DNA from: Apostichopus japonicus
Taxonomy: Eukaryota; Echinodermata; Holothuroidea; Aspidochirotida; Stichopodidae
Direction of reading: 5' to 3'
NCBI RefSeq assembly: GCF_037975245.1
Contig: NC_092575.1
Coordinates: forward strand, 23,415,841 to 23,479,840
Length of the DNA stretch: 64,000 nucleotides
Position 1 is the first letter of the stretch. Each line of letters starts with the position of its first letter. This document shows positions 1 through 10,149 of the stretch, piece by piece. The notes under the pieces are model-generated. The model searched no databases and was not told where the DNA came from. It was given only the letters and a program-made list of their open reading frames with translations. The position numbers and the translations under genes were made by a program.

Positions 1-57
1 TGGTTAGGATTCGGCGCTCTCACCGCCGCGGCCCGTGTTCGATTCCCGGTATGGGAA
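1..57 (+). tRNA. tRNA-Glu (CTC), 5' end outside window
   Basis: The window opens in the D-loop. Anticodon CTC. The 5' T-stem strand has one change (CCGTG in place of CCGGG) that breaks a pair. Confidence 0.8.
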
Positions 58-304
58 ATCGTATGATTATTTACTTTTTCTTTTTCCTGATAGGATAAGG
101 TTTCCCAAAATATCTTTGACTAGAGAATGTAGAAATTTTCAGAAAGGTCTTTTGAAAAGCATTTTTGATTGAATCAAACCAAAGCAGACATTTTTGAAAG
201 GTATTTAGAATGACTCTGTTTTGAAAATATTCATATTCACTATTAAAATTGCGAGTGAGATTCTTTGTTTCTTAGAGGTATACAAAACAAAGAAAAGTAT
301 GTAA

Positions 305-376
305 TCCCATATGGTCTAGTGGCTAGGATTCGGCGCTTTCACCGCCGCCTCCCGGGTTCGATTCCCGGTATGGGAA
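305..376 (+). tRNA. tRNA-Glu (TTC)
   Basis: 72-nt cloverleaf with seven-pair acceptor stem TCCCATA/TATGGGA, B box GGTTCGATTCC and anticodon TTC. The variable region reads CCTCCCGGG instead of CGGCCCGGG, a difference private to this copy. Confidence 0.9.
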
Positions 377-623
377 ATCGTATGATTATTTACTTTTTCT
401 TTTTCCTGAGAGGATAAGGTTTCCAAAAATATCTTTGACTAGAGAATGTAGAAATTTTCAGAAAGGTCTTTTGAAAAGCATTTTTGATTGAATCAAACCA
501 AAGCAGACATTTTTGAAAGGTATTTAGAATGACTCTGTTTTGAAAATATTCATATTCACTATTAAAATTGCGAGTGAGATTCTTTATTTCTTAGAGGTAT
601 ACAAAACAAAGGAAAGTATGTAA

Positions 624-695
624 TCCCATATGGTCTAGTGGCTAGGATTCGGCGCTTTCACCGCCGCGGCCCGGGTTCGATTCCCGGTATGGGAA
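624..695 (+). tRNA. tRNA-Glu (TTC)
   Basis: Intact 72-nt copy, D-loop GGCTA, anticodon TTC, intact A and B boxes. Confidence 0.95.
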
Positions 696-942
696 ATCAT
701 ATGATTATTTTTTTCTTCTTTTTCCTGAGAGGATACGGTTTCCCAAAATATCTTTGACTAGTGTAGGTATAATTTTTCAGCAGGGTCTTTTGAAAAGCAT
801 TATTCATTGAATCAAACCAAAGCAGACATTTTTGAAAGGTATCTAGAATGACTCTGTTTTGAAAATATTCATATTCACTATTATAATTGCGAGTGAGATT
901 CTTTATTTCTTAGAGGTATACAAAACAAAGGAAAGTATGTAA

Positions 943-1014
943 TCCCATATGGTCTAGTGGTTAGGATTCGGCGCTCTCACCGCCGCGGCCCGGGTTAGAT
1001 TCCCGGTATGGGAA
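943..1014 (+). tRNA. tRNA-Glu (CTC), damaged T-loop
   Basis: Anticodon CTC. The B box reads GGTTAGATTCC: the invariant T-loop C56 is A. This weakens both the Pol III promoter and the elbow contact with G19, so it is a likely pseudogene. Confidence 0.75.
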
Positions 1015-1261
1015 ATCGTATGATTATTTACTTTTTCTTTTTCCTGATAGGATAAGGTTTCCAAAAATATCTTTGACTAGAGAATGTAGAAATTTTCACA
1101 AAGGTCTTTTGAAAAGCATTTTTGATTGAATCAAACCAAAGCAGACATTTTTGAAAGGTATTTAGATTGACTCTGTTTTGAAAAAATTCATATTCACTAT
1201 TAAAATTGCGAGTGAGATTCTTTATTTCTTAGAGGTATACAAAACAAAGAAAAGTATGTAA

Positions 1262-1333
1262 TCCCATATGGTCTAGTGGCTAGGATTCGGCGCTTTCACC
1301 GCCGCGGCCCGGGTTCGATTCCCGGTATGGGAA
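1262..1333 (+). tRNA. tRNA-Glu (TTC)
   Basis: Intact copy, anticodon TTC; first unit of the higher-order block that recurs at 2606. Confidence 0.95.
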
Positions 1334-1579
1334 ATCGTATGATTATTCACTTTTTCTTTTCCTGAAGGGATGAGGTTTCCCAAAATATCTTTGACTAGTG
1401 TAGGTAGAACTTTTCAGCAAGGTCTTTTGAAAAGCATTTTTGATTGAATCAAACCAAGGCAGACACTTTTGATAGGTATCTGGAATGACTCTGTTTTGAA
1501 AATATTCATATTCACTATTAAAATTGCGAGTGAGATTCTTTGTTTCTTAGAGGTATACAAAACAGAGAAATGTATGTAA

Positions 1580-1651
1580 TCCCATATGGTCTAGTAACTG
1601 GGATTCGGCGCTTTCACCGCCGCGGCCCGGGTTCGATTCCCGGTATGGGAA
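1580..1651 (+). tRNA. tRNA-Glu (TTC), D-loop variant
   Basis: Anticodon TTC with intact acceptor and T arms, but the D-loop reads AGTAACTG instead of AGTGGCTA, so G18 and G19 are AA and A21 is G. Function is doubtful. The same variant recurs at 2924, 5473 and 7387. Confidence 0.65.
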
Positions 1652-1967
1652 ATCATATGATTATTTTATTTCTTCTTTTTCCTGAGAGGATACGGTTTCC
1701 CAAAATATCTTTGACTATTATATAAAAACAAAACAAGAGGTATACAAAACAAAAGGTATAAGGTTTCCCAAAATATCTTTGACTAGAGAATGTAGAAATT
1801 TTCACAAAGGTCTTTTGAAAAGCATTTTTGATTGAATCAAACCAAAGCAGACATTTTTGAAAGGTATTTAGATTGACTCTGTTTTGAAAATATTCATATT
1901 CACTATTATAATTGCGAGTGAGATTCTTTATTTCTTAGAGGTATACAAAACAAAGAAAAGTATGTAA
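1652..1967 (+). repeat. Rearranged spacer within the tRNA-Glu array
   Basis: The unit starting at 1580 runs normally to about 1717, then shows a short junction (TATTATATAAAAACAAAACA) and a second start of the spacer motif at about 1736. This gives a 388-bp unit. It looks like an unequal crossover or a deletion with filler. Confidence 0.8.
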
Positions 1968-2039
1968 TCCCATATGGTCTAGTGGTTAGGATTCGGCGCT
2001 CTCACCGCCGCGGCCCGGGTTCGATTCCCGGTATGGGAA
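1968..2039 (+). tRNA. tRNA-Glu (CTC)
   Basis: Intact copy, D-loop GGTTA, anticodon CTC. Confidence 0.95.
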
Positions 2040-2286
2040 ATCATTAGATTATTTACTTTTTCTTTTTCCTGAGAGGATAAGGTTTCCCAAAATATCTTTG
2101 ACTAGAGAATGTAGAAATTTTCACAAAGGTCTTTTGAAAAGCATTTTTGATTGAATCAAACCAAAGCAGACATTTTTGAAAGGTATTTAGATTGACTCTG
2201 TTTTGAAAAAATTCATATTCACTATTAAAATTGCGAGTGAGATTCTTTATTTCTTAGAGGTATACAAAACAAAGAAAAGTATGTAA

Positions 2287-2358
2287 TCCCATATGGTCTA
2301 GTGGTTAGGATTCGGCGCTCTCACCGCCGCGGCCCGGGTTCGATTCCCGGTATGGGAA
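2287..2358 (+). tRNA. tRNA-Glu (CTC)
   Basis: Intact copy, D-loop GGTTA, anticodon CTC. Confidence 0.95.
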
Positions 2359-2605
2359 ATCATATGATTATTTACTTTTTCTTTTTCCTGATAGGATAAG
2401 GTTTCCAAAAATATCTTTGACTAGAGAATGTAGAAATTTTCAGAAAGGTCTTTTGAAAAGCATTTTTGATTGAATCAAACCAAAGCAGACATTTTTGAAA
2501 GGTATTTAGATTGACTCTGTTTTGAAAAAATTCATATTCACTATTAAAATTGCGAGTGAGATTCTTTATTTCTTAGAGGTATACAAAACAAAGAAAAGTA
2601 TGTAA

Positions 2606-2677
2606 TCCCATATGGTCTAGTGGCTAGGATTCGGCGCTTTCACCGCCGCGGCCCGGGTTCGATTCCCGGTATGGGAA
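2606..2677 (+). tRNA. tRNA-Glu (TTC)
   Basis: Intact copy, anticodon TTC; its unit closely matches the one at 1262. Confidence 0.95.
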
Positions 2678-2923
2678 ATCGTATGATTATTCACTTTTTC
2701 TTTTCCTGAAGGGATGAGGTTTCCCAAAATATCTTTGACTAGTGTAGGTAGAACTTTTCAGCAAGGTCTTTTGAAAAGCATTTTTGATTGAATCAAACCA
2801 AGGCAGACACTTTTGATAGGTATCTGGAATGACTCTGTTTTGAAAATATTCATATTCACTATTAAAATTGCGAGTGAGATTCTTTGTTTCTTAGAGGTAT
2901 ACAAAACAGAGAAATGTATGTAA

Positions 2924-2995
2924 TCCCATATGGTCTAGTAACTGGGATTCGGCGCTTTCACCGCCGCGGCCCGGGTTCGATTCCCGGTATGGGAA
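2924..2995 (+). tRNA. tRNA-Glu (TTC), D-loop variant
   Basis: Same AACTG D-loop replacement as at 1580; otherwise a complete cloverleaf. Confidence 0.65.
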
Positions 2996-3243
2996 ATCAT
3001 ATGATTATTTTATTTCTTCTTTTTCCTGAGAGGATACGGTTTCCTAAAATATCTTTGACTAGTGTAGGTATAATTTTTCAGCAGGGTCTTTTGAAAAGCA
3101 TTATTCATTGAATCAAACCAAAGCAGACATTTTTGAAAGGTATCTAGAATGACTCTGTTTTGAAAATATTCATATTCACTATTATAATTGCGAGTGAGAT
3201 TCTTTATTTCTTAGAGGTATACAAAACAAAGAAAAGTATGTAA

Positions 3244-3315
3244 TCCCATATGGTCTAGTGGTTAGGATTCGGCGCTCTCACCGCCGCGGCCCGGGTTCGA
3301 TTCCCGGTATGGGAA
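3244..3315 (+). tRNA. tRNA-Glu (CTC)
   Basis: Intact copy, anticodon CTC. Confidence 0.95.
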
Positions 3316-3562
3316 ATCATTAGATTATTTACTTTTTCTTTTTCCTGAGAGGATAAGGTTTCCCAAAATATCTTTGACTAGAGAATGTAGAAATTTTCAC
3401 AAAGGTCTTTTGAAAAGCATTTTTGATTGAATCAAACCAAAGCAGACATTTTTGAAAGGTATTTAGATTGACTCTGTTTTGAAAAAATTCATATTCACTA
3501 TTAAAATTGCGAGTGAGATTCTTTATTTCTTAGAGGTATACAAAACAAAGAAAAGTATGTAA

Positions 3563-3634
3563 TCCCATATGGTCTAGTGGTTAGGATTCGGCGCTCTCAC
3601 CGCCGCGGCCCGGGTTCGATTCCCGGTATGGGAA
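3563..3634 (+). tRNA. tRNA-Glu (CTC)
   Basis: Intact copy, anticodon CTC. Confidence 0.95.
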
Positions 3635-3881
3635 ATCATATGATTATTTACTTTTTCTTTTTCCTGGTAGGATAAGGTTTCCAAAAATATCTTTGACTAG
3701 AGAATGTAGAAATTTTCAGAAAGGTCTTTTGAAAAGCATTTTTGATTGAATCAAACCAAAGCAGACATTTTTGAAAGGTATTTAGATTGACTCTGTTTTG
3801 AAAAAATTCATATTCACTATTAAAATTGCGAGTGAGATTCTTTATTTCTTAGAGGTATACAAAACAAAGAAAAGTATGTAA

Positions 3882-3953
3882 TCCCATATGGTCTAGTGGC
3901 TAGGATTCGGCGCTTTCACCGCCGCGGCCCGGGTTCGATTCCCGGTATGGGAA
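3882..3953 (+). tRNA. tRNA-Glu (TTC)
   Basis: Intact copy, anticodon TTC. Confidence 0.95.
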
Positions 3954-4199
3954 ATCATATGATTATTCACTTTTTCTTTTCCTGAAGGGATGAGGTTTCC
4001 CAAAATATCTTTGACTAGTGTAGGTATAATTTTTCAGCAGGGTCTTTTGAAAAGCATTATTCATTGAATCAACCCAAAGCAGACATTTTTGAAAGGTATC
4101 TAGAATGACTCTGTTTTGAAAATATTCATATTCACTATTATAATTGCGAGTGAGATTCTTTATTTCTTAGAGGTATACAAAACAAAGAAAAGTATGTAA

Positions 4200-4271
4200 T
4201 CCCATATGGTCTAGTGGCTAGGATTCGGCGCTTTCACCGCCGCGGCCCGGGTTCGATTCCCGGTATGGGAA
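4200..4271 (+). tRNA. tRNA-Glu (TTC)
   Basis: Intact copy, anticodon TTC. Confidence 0.95.
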
Positions 4272-4517
4272 ATCATATGATTATTCACTTTTTCTTTTCC
4301 TGAAGGGATGAGGTTTCCCAAAATATCTTTGACTAGTGTAGGTAGAACTTTTCACAAAGGTCTTTTGAAAAGCATTTTTGATTGAATCAAACCAAAGCAG
4401 ACATTTTTGAAAGGTATTTAGATTGACTCTGTTTTGAAAAAATTCATATTCACTATTAAAATTGCGAGTGAGATTCTTTATTTCTTAGAGGTATACAAAA
4501 CAAAGAAAAGTATGTAA

Positions 4518-4589
4518 TCCCATATGGTCTAGTGGCTAGGATTCGGCGCTTTCACCGCCGCGGCCCGGGTTCGATTCCCGGTATGGGAA
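4518..4589 (+). tRNA. tRNA-Glu (TTC)
   Basis: Intact copy, anticodon TTC; third TTC copy in a row. Confidence 0.95.
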
Positions 4590-4835
4590 ATCATATGATT
4601 ATTCACTTTTTCTTTTCCTGAAGGGATGAGGTTTCCCAAAATATCTTTGACTAGTGTAGGTATAATTTCTCAGCAGGGTCTTTTGAAAAGCATTATTCAT
4701 TGAATCAAACCAAAGCAGACATTTTTGAAAGGTATCTAGAATGACTCTGTTTTGAAAATATTCATATTCACTATTATAATTGCGAGTGAGATTCTTTATT
4801 TCTTAGAGGTATACAAAACAAAGGAAAGTATGTAA

Positions 4836-4907
4836 TCCCATATGGTCTAGTGGTTAGGATTCGGCGCTCTCACCGCCGCGGCCCGGGTTCGATTCCCGGT
4901 ATAGGAA
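4836..4907 (+). tRNA. tRNA-Glu (CTC), acceptor mismatch
   Basis: Anticodon CTC. The 3' acceptor strand reads TATAGGA instead of TATGGGA, which breaks one C-G pair. Confidence 0.85.
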
Positions 4908-5154
4908 ATCGTATGATTATTTACTTTTTCTTTTTCCTGATAGGATAAGGTTTCCAAAAATATCTTTGACTAGAGAATGTAGAAATTTTCAGAAAGGTCT
5001 TTTGAAAAGCATTTTTGATTGAATCAAACCAAAGCAGACATTTTTGAAAGGTATTTAGATTGACTCTGTTTTGAAAAAATTCATATTCACTATTAAAATT
5101 GCGAGTGAGATTCTTTATTTCTTAGAGGTATACAAAACAAAGAAAAGTATGTAA

Positions 5155-5226
5155 TCCCATATGGTCTAGTGGCTAGGATTCGGCGCTTTCACCGCCGCGG
5201 CCCGGGTTCGATTCCCGGTATGGGAA
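5155..5226 (+). tRNA. tRNA-Glu (TTC)
   Basis: Intact copy, anticodon TTC. Confidence 0.95.
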
Positions 5227-5472
5227 ATCATATGATTATTCACTTTTTCTTTTCCTGAAGGGATGAGGTTTCCCAAAATATCTTTGACTAGTGTAGGTAG
5301 AACTTTTCAGCAAGGTCTTTTGAAAAGCATTTTTGATTGAATCAAACCAAAGCAGACACTTTTGATAGGTATCTGGAATGACTCTGTTTTGAAAATATTC
5401 ATATTCACTATTAAAATTGCGAGTGAGATTCTTTGTTTCTTAGAGGTATACAAAACAGAGAAATGTATGTAA

Positions 5473-5544
5473 TCCCATATGGTCTAGTAACTGGGATTCG
5501 GCGCTTTCACCGCCGCGGCCCGGGTTCGATTCCCGGTATGGGAA
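5473..5544 (+). tRNA. tRNA-Glu (TTC), D-loop variant
   Basis: AACTG D-loop variant with an otherwise normal cloverleaf. Confidence 0.65.
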
Positions 5545-5792
5545 ATCATATGATTATTTTTTTTCTTCTTTTTCCTGAGAGGATACGGTTTCCCAAAATA
5601 TCTTTGACTAGTGTAGGTATAATTTTTCAGCAGGGTCTTTTGAAAAGCATTATTCATTGAATCAAACCAAAGCAGACATTTTTGAAAGGTATCTAGAATG
5701 ACTCTGTTTTGAAAATATTCATATTCACTATTATAATTGCGAGTGAGATTCTTTATTTCTTAGAGGTATACAAAACAAAGAAAAGTATGTAA

Positions 5793-5864
5793 TCCCATAT
5801 GGTCTAGTGGTTAGGATTCGGCGCTCTCACCGCCGCGGCCCGGGTTCGATTCCCGGAATGGGAA
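5793..5864 (+). tRNA. tRNA-Glu (CTC), acceptor mismatch
   Basis: Anticodon CTC. The 3' acceptor strand reads AATGGGA instead of TATGGGA, which breaks the last acceptor pair. Confidence 0.87.
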
Positions 5865-6111
5865 ATCATTAGATTATTTACTTTTTCTTTTTCCTGAGAG
5901 GATAAGGTTTCCCAAAATATCTTTGACTAGAGAATGTAGAAATTTTCACAAAGGTCTTTTGAAAAGCATTTTTGATTGAATCAAACCAAAGCAGACATTT
6001 TTGAAAGGTATTTAGATTGACTCTGTTTTGAAAAAATTCATATTCACTATTAAAATTGCGAGTGAGATTCTTTATTTCTTAGAGGTATACAAAACAAAGA
6101 AAAGTATGTAA

Positions 6112-6183
6112 TCCCATATGGTCTAGTGGCTAGGATTCGGCGCTTTCACCGCCGCGGCCCGGGTTCGATTCCCGGTATGGGAA
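6112..6183 (+). tRNA. tRNA-Glu (TTC)
   Basis: Intact copy, anticodon TTC. Confidence 0.95.
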
Positions 6184-6431
6184 ATCATATGATTATTTTT
6201 TTTCTTCTTTTTCCTGAGAGGATACGGTTTCCCAAAATATCTTTGACTAGTGTAGGTATAATTTTTCAGCAGGGTCTTTTGAAAAGCATTATTCATTGAA
6301 TCAAACCAAAGCAGACATTTTTGAAAGGTATCTAGAATGACTCTGTTTTGAAAATATTCATATTCACTATTATAATTGCGAGTGAGATTCTTTATTTCTT
6401 AGAGGTATACAAAACAAAGAAAAGTATGTAA

Positions 6432-6503
6432 TCCCATATGTTCTAGTGGTTAGGATTCGGCGCTCTCACCGCCGCGGCCCGGGTTCGATTCCCGGTATGG
6501 GAA
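6432..6503 (+). tRNA. tRNA-Glu (CTC), G10 changed
   Basis: Anticodon CTC. Position 10 is T instead of G (ATATGTTCTAG), which changes the first D-stem pair and the A box. Confidence 0.85.
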
Positions 6504-6750
6504 ATCATTAGATTATTTACTTTTTCTTTTTCCTGAGAGGATAAGGTTTCCCAAAATATCTTTGACTAGAGAATGTAGAAATTTTCACAAAGGTCTTTTG
6601 AAAAGCATTTTTGATTGAATCAAACCAAAGCAGACATTTTTGAAAGGTATTTAGATTGACTCTGTTTTGAAAAAATTCATATTCACTATTAAAATTGCGA
6701 GTGAGATTCTTTATTTCTTAGAGGTATACAAAACAAAGAAAAGTATGTAA

Positions 6751-6822
6751 TCCCATATGGTCTAGTGGTTAGGATTCGGCGCTTTCACCGCCGCGGCCCG
6801 GGTTCGATTCCCGGTATGGGAA
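6751..6822 (+). tRNA. tRNA-Glu (TTC), D-loop of the CTC type
   Basis: Anticodon TTC, but with the GGTTA D-loop that otherwise goes with CTC copies. This suggests a recombinant or gene-converted copy. Confidence 0.95.
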
Positions 6823-7068
6823 ATCGTATGATTATTTACTTTTTCTTTTCCTGATAGGATAAGGTTTCCAAAAATATCTTTGACTAGAGAATGAAGAAAT
6901 TTTCAGAAAGGTCTTTTGAAAAGCATTTTTGATTGAATCAAACCAAAGCAGACATTTTTGAAAGGTATTTAGAATGACTCTGTTTTGAAAATATTCATAT
7001 TCATTATTAAAATTGCGAGTGAGATTCTTTGTTTCTTAGAGGTTTACTAAACAAAGAAAAGTATGTAA

Positions 7069-7140
7069 TCCCATATGGTCTAGTGGCTAGGATTCGGCGC
7101 TTTCACCGCCGCGGCCCGGGTTCGATTCCCGGTATGGGAA
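7069..7140 (+). tRNA. tRNA-Glu (TTC)
   Basis: Intact body, anticodon TTC. The upstream TATA-like box is changed (GGTTTACTAA instead of GGTATACAAA). Confidence 0.93.
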
Positions 7141-7386
7141 ATCATATGATTATTCACTTTTTCTTTTCCTGAAGGGATGAGGTTTCCCAAAATATCTTTG
7201 ACTAGTGTAGGTAGAACTTTTCAGCAAGGTCTTTTGAAAAGCATTTTTGATTGAATCAAACCAAGGCAGACACTTTTGATAGGTATCTGGAATGACTCTG
7301 TTTTGAAAATATTCATATTCACTATTAAAATTGCGAGTGAGATTCTTTGTTTCTTAGAGGTATACAAAACAGAGAAATGTATGTAA

Positions 7387-7458
7387 TCCCATATGGTCTA
7401 GTAACTGGGATTCGGCGCTTTCACCGCCGCGGCCCGGGTTCGATTCCCGGTATGGGAA
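7387..7458 (+). tRNA. tRNA-Glu (TTC), D-loop variant
   Basis: Fourth AACTG D-loop copy. Confidence 0.65.
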
Positions 7459-7706
7459 ATCATATGATTATTTTTTTTCTTCTTTTTCCTGAGAGGATAC
7501 GGTTTCCCAAAATATCTTTGACTAGTGTAGGTATAATTTTTCAGCAGGGTCTTTTGAAAAGCATTATTCATTGAATCAAACCAAAGCAGACATTTTTGAA
7601 AGGTATCTAGAATGACTCTGTTTTGAAAATATTCATATTCACTATTATAATTGCGAGTGAGATTCTTTATTTCTTAGAGGTATACAAAACAAAGAAAAGT
7701 ATGTAA

Positions 7707-7778
7707 TCCCATATGGTCTAGTGGTTAGGATTCGGCGCTCTCACCGCCGCGGCCCGGGTTCGATTCCCGGTATGGGAA
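7707..7778 (+). tRNA. tRNA-Glu (CTC)
   Basis: Intact copy, anticodon CTC. Confidence 0.95.
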
Positions 7779-8025
7779 ATCATTAGATTATTTACTTTTT
7801 CTTTTTCCTGAGAGGATAAGGTTTCCCAAAATATCTTTGACTAGAGAATGTAGAAATTTTCACAAAGGTCTTTTGAAAAGCATTTTTGATTGAATCAAAC
7901 CAAAGCAGACATTTTTGAAAGGTATTTAGATTGACTCTGTTTTGAAAAAATTCATATTCACTATTAAAATTGCGAGTGAGATTCTTTATTTCTTAGAGGT
8001 ATACAAAACAAAGAAAAGTATGTAA

Positions 8026-8097
8026 TCCCATATGGTCTAGTGGCTAGGATTCGGCGCTTTCACCGCCGCGGCCCGGGTTCGATTCCCTGTATGGGAA
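8026..8097 (+). tRNA. tRNA-Glu (TTC), T-stem mismatch
   Basis: Anticodon TTC. The 3' T-stem strand reads CCCTG instead of CCCGG. Confidence 0.87.
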
Positions 8098-8343
8098 ATC
8101 ATATGATTATTCACTTTTTCTTTTCCTGAAGGGATGAGGTTTCCCAAAATATCTTTGACTAGTGTAGGTAGAACTTTTCAGCAAGGTCTTTTGAAAAGCA
8201 TTTTTGATTGAATCAAACCAAGGCAGACACTTTTGATAGGTATCTGGAATGACTCTGTTTTGAAAATATTCATATTCACTATTAAAATTGCGAGTGAGAT
8301 TCTTTGTGTCTTAGAGGTATACAAAACAGAGAAATGTATGTAA

Positions 8344-8787
8344 TCCCATATGGAGATACGGTTTCCCAAAATATCTTTGACTAGTGTAGATAGAATTTTT
8401 CAGCAAGGTCTTTTGAACTGCATTACTGATTGAATCAAACCAAAGCAGACATTTTTGAAAGGTATCTAGAATGACTCTGTTTTGAAAATATTCATATTCA
8501 CTATTATAATTGCGAGTGAGATTCTTTGTTTCTTACAGGTATATAAAACAAAGACAAGTATGTAATCCCATATGGAGATACGGTTTCCCAAAATATCTTT
8601 GACTAGTGTAGATAGAATTTTTCAGCAAGGTCTTTTGAACAGCATTATTGATTAAATCAAACCAAAGCAGACACTTTTGAAAGGTATCTGGAATGACTCT
8701 GTTTTGAAAATATTCATATTCACTATGATAATAGCGAATGAGATTCTTTGTTTCTTAGAGGTATACAAAACAAAGAAAAGTATGTAA
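8344..8787 (+). pseudogene. Two array units with the tRNA body deleted
   Basis: Units starting at 8344 and 8566 keep only the first ten tRNA bases (TCCCATATGG) and then run straight into the spacer motif AGATACGGTTTCCC. About 97 bp are missing, giving two 222-bp units. The shared breakpoint means one deletion that was then duplicated. Confidence 0.9.
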
Positions 8788-8859
8788 TCCCATATGGTCT
8801 AGTGGCTAGGATTCGGCGCTCTCACCGCCGCGGCCCGGGTTCGATTCCCGGTATGGGAA
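8788..8859 (+). tRNA. tRNA-Glu (CTC), last complete copy of the array
   Basis: Complete copy with anticodon CTC but the GGCTA D-loop typical of TTC copies. Its 3' flank is not the standard spacer; it aligns loosely to about 8960 with the decayed unit at 10847. Confidence 0.95.
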
Positions 8860-10149
8860 ATGATAGGTTTATTTCATTATATTTTCTGTGCGTAAAAGGT
8901 TCCCTGGACTTTATTTGAGTAGCTCTGTTCGAATATTTTGCAACATGGTTTTTCAAGTAGAGGGTTAATTGTGAGGATAAGACTAGATCGTGTTGCTCTA
9001 TTTTTGGGGGGAAATTGTAGGGCGTAACCTTTCCTATAAAGAAACCTCCCTCGCTTTTAATCTGCTTATTTCTCGCCATGTTTACTTGGCCATCATCCTT
9101 CCAGTCCCAAAGTGGGTCAAGCATATTTTAAGACAGAGTATTGGTGATTTCTTTTTGAGATGAAAAACACCCCTTATTATAGTTTCAAAACGCTAACCCT
9201 TTAAAAAAATTCGAAAAGGAGGACTTTATCTGTGTGAATTAGATTTAAAAAAAAAGCCATGATGTATTTAACTTGTCTGTTAGTTACTTAAGAATGAGAG
9301 TGGTAGTAAGCTCCGAAGATTAAACTGCACTTCATGAATCATTACGAAAATATGAAACTAAATCTTAAAATATATCGTGTCCGACCAGTGACAGCTTCTT
9401 TGAAGCAACATCCCGGGTTATACCATTGGTAAATGCACCAGGCATGGAGTAAAATCTATAACGGGGTAACCTTTGCCCCCCCCCCCCCCCAATAAATATT
9501 TGTTAAGCCACCATTTTACTGATGGCGAAATTATCTATCTCAATGATATGATGTATGAAATGCTTCCTAAAAGACTGTCTTTAGAAATAATTATGCTTAA
9601 CCCAAACAATAACATTGATATTGGTTAAATCAAGGAGGTTATACATGAAATAATGGCAACCGTTACAAAGGAATTGGCTACAGACCATATTTGCCTCCGA
9701 CGCGGTTCTCGACGATCGTGCTCACGATGTCCCTTTCACTTCAGTTTGGCGACATAACTGTTGTAGTAAAGTGTCTCACTGCTAGGTGAGCCACCTCCCT
9801 CTTACGTCAGATTAGTGCCATGCGCCCACAAGAGGGGAATTGTTCTAGTTCCAGCCAGTTTTCAGGTCTGATTTTGTCCAAGAAGTGGAGTAATATCGAT
9901 AAATTGTCTTAACTCTAACATAGAGGCCGACCTTACCTTTAAAATGTTGTACAATGTCCTTTTTTCACAAATGAAAAGCTACATAAGTTTGTTATGACAG
10001 AAACTTCATTTTTTATACCTTGTAAAGTAGAGACTGAAAAGTATATATTTCATCACTTTATATCATGCTAAGTTCTTAATCCTCTTTGGTACAGAAATTA
10101 TCTCTAAGCTTAAGAAGTACGTGGAAGAAAATGGGTACACGTGGCAGTC
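8860..10149. other. Intergenic stretch, no gene seen
   Basis: To about 8960 it is a diverged array spacer. After that it is AT-rich unique-looking DNA with a C run at 9477-9490. I see no exon with splice sites and no RNA gene. Confidence 0.6.

Larger units (their letters stand above)
1..8859 (+). repeat. Tandem array of tRNA-Glu gene units (about 319 bp each)
   Basis: Head-to-tail units of 318-320 bp, each holding one 72-nt tRNA-Glu gene and about 247 bp of AT-rich spacer. A TATA-like TATACAAA lies about 26 bp before each tRNA start, and T-runs (CTTTTTCTTTTTCC type) lie 20-35 bp after the 3' end, which fits a Pol III start region and terminator. Anticodons are TTC (16 copies) and CTC (11 copies, including the truncated first). 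Several units recur in a higher-order block of four (TTC, D-loop variant, CTC, CTC): 1262-2605 and 2606-3881. One unit spacing is 388 bp (1580 to 1968) and two are 222 bp (tRNA body deleted). The array continues past the left edge of the window. Confidence 0.97.

Noticed and set aside
1540-7574. Repeated 61-75 codon open frames in the tRNA array
   Set aside because: They are identical by-products of the D-loop-variant units, run through the tRNA gene and have no coding signal.
1-8859. Could the regular repeat array be a CRISPR array?
   Set aside because: Units are 319 bp with a 72-nt eukaryotic tRNA-Glu in each, spacers are near-identical, and the rest of the window is plainly animal.
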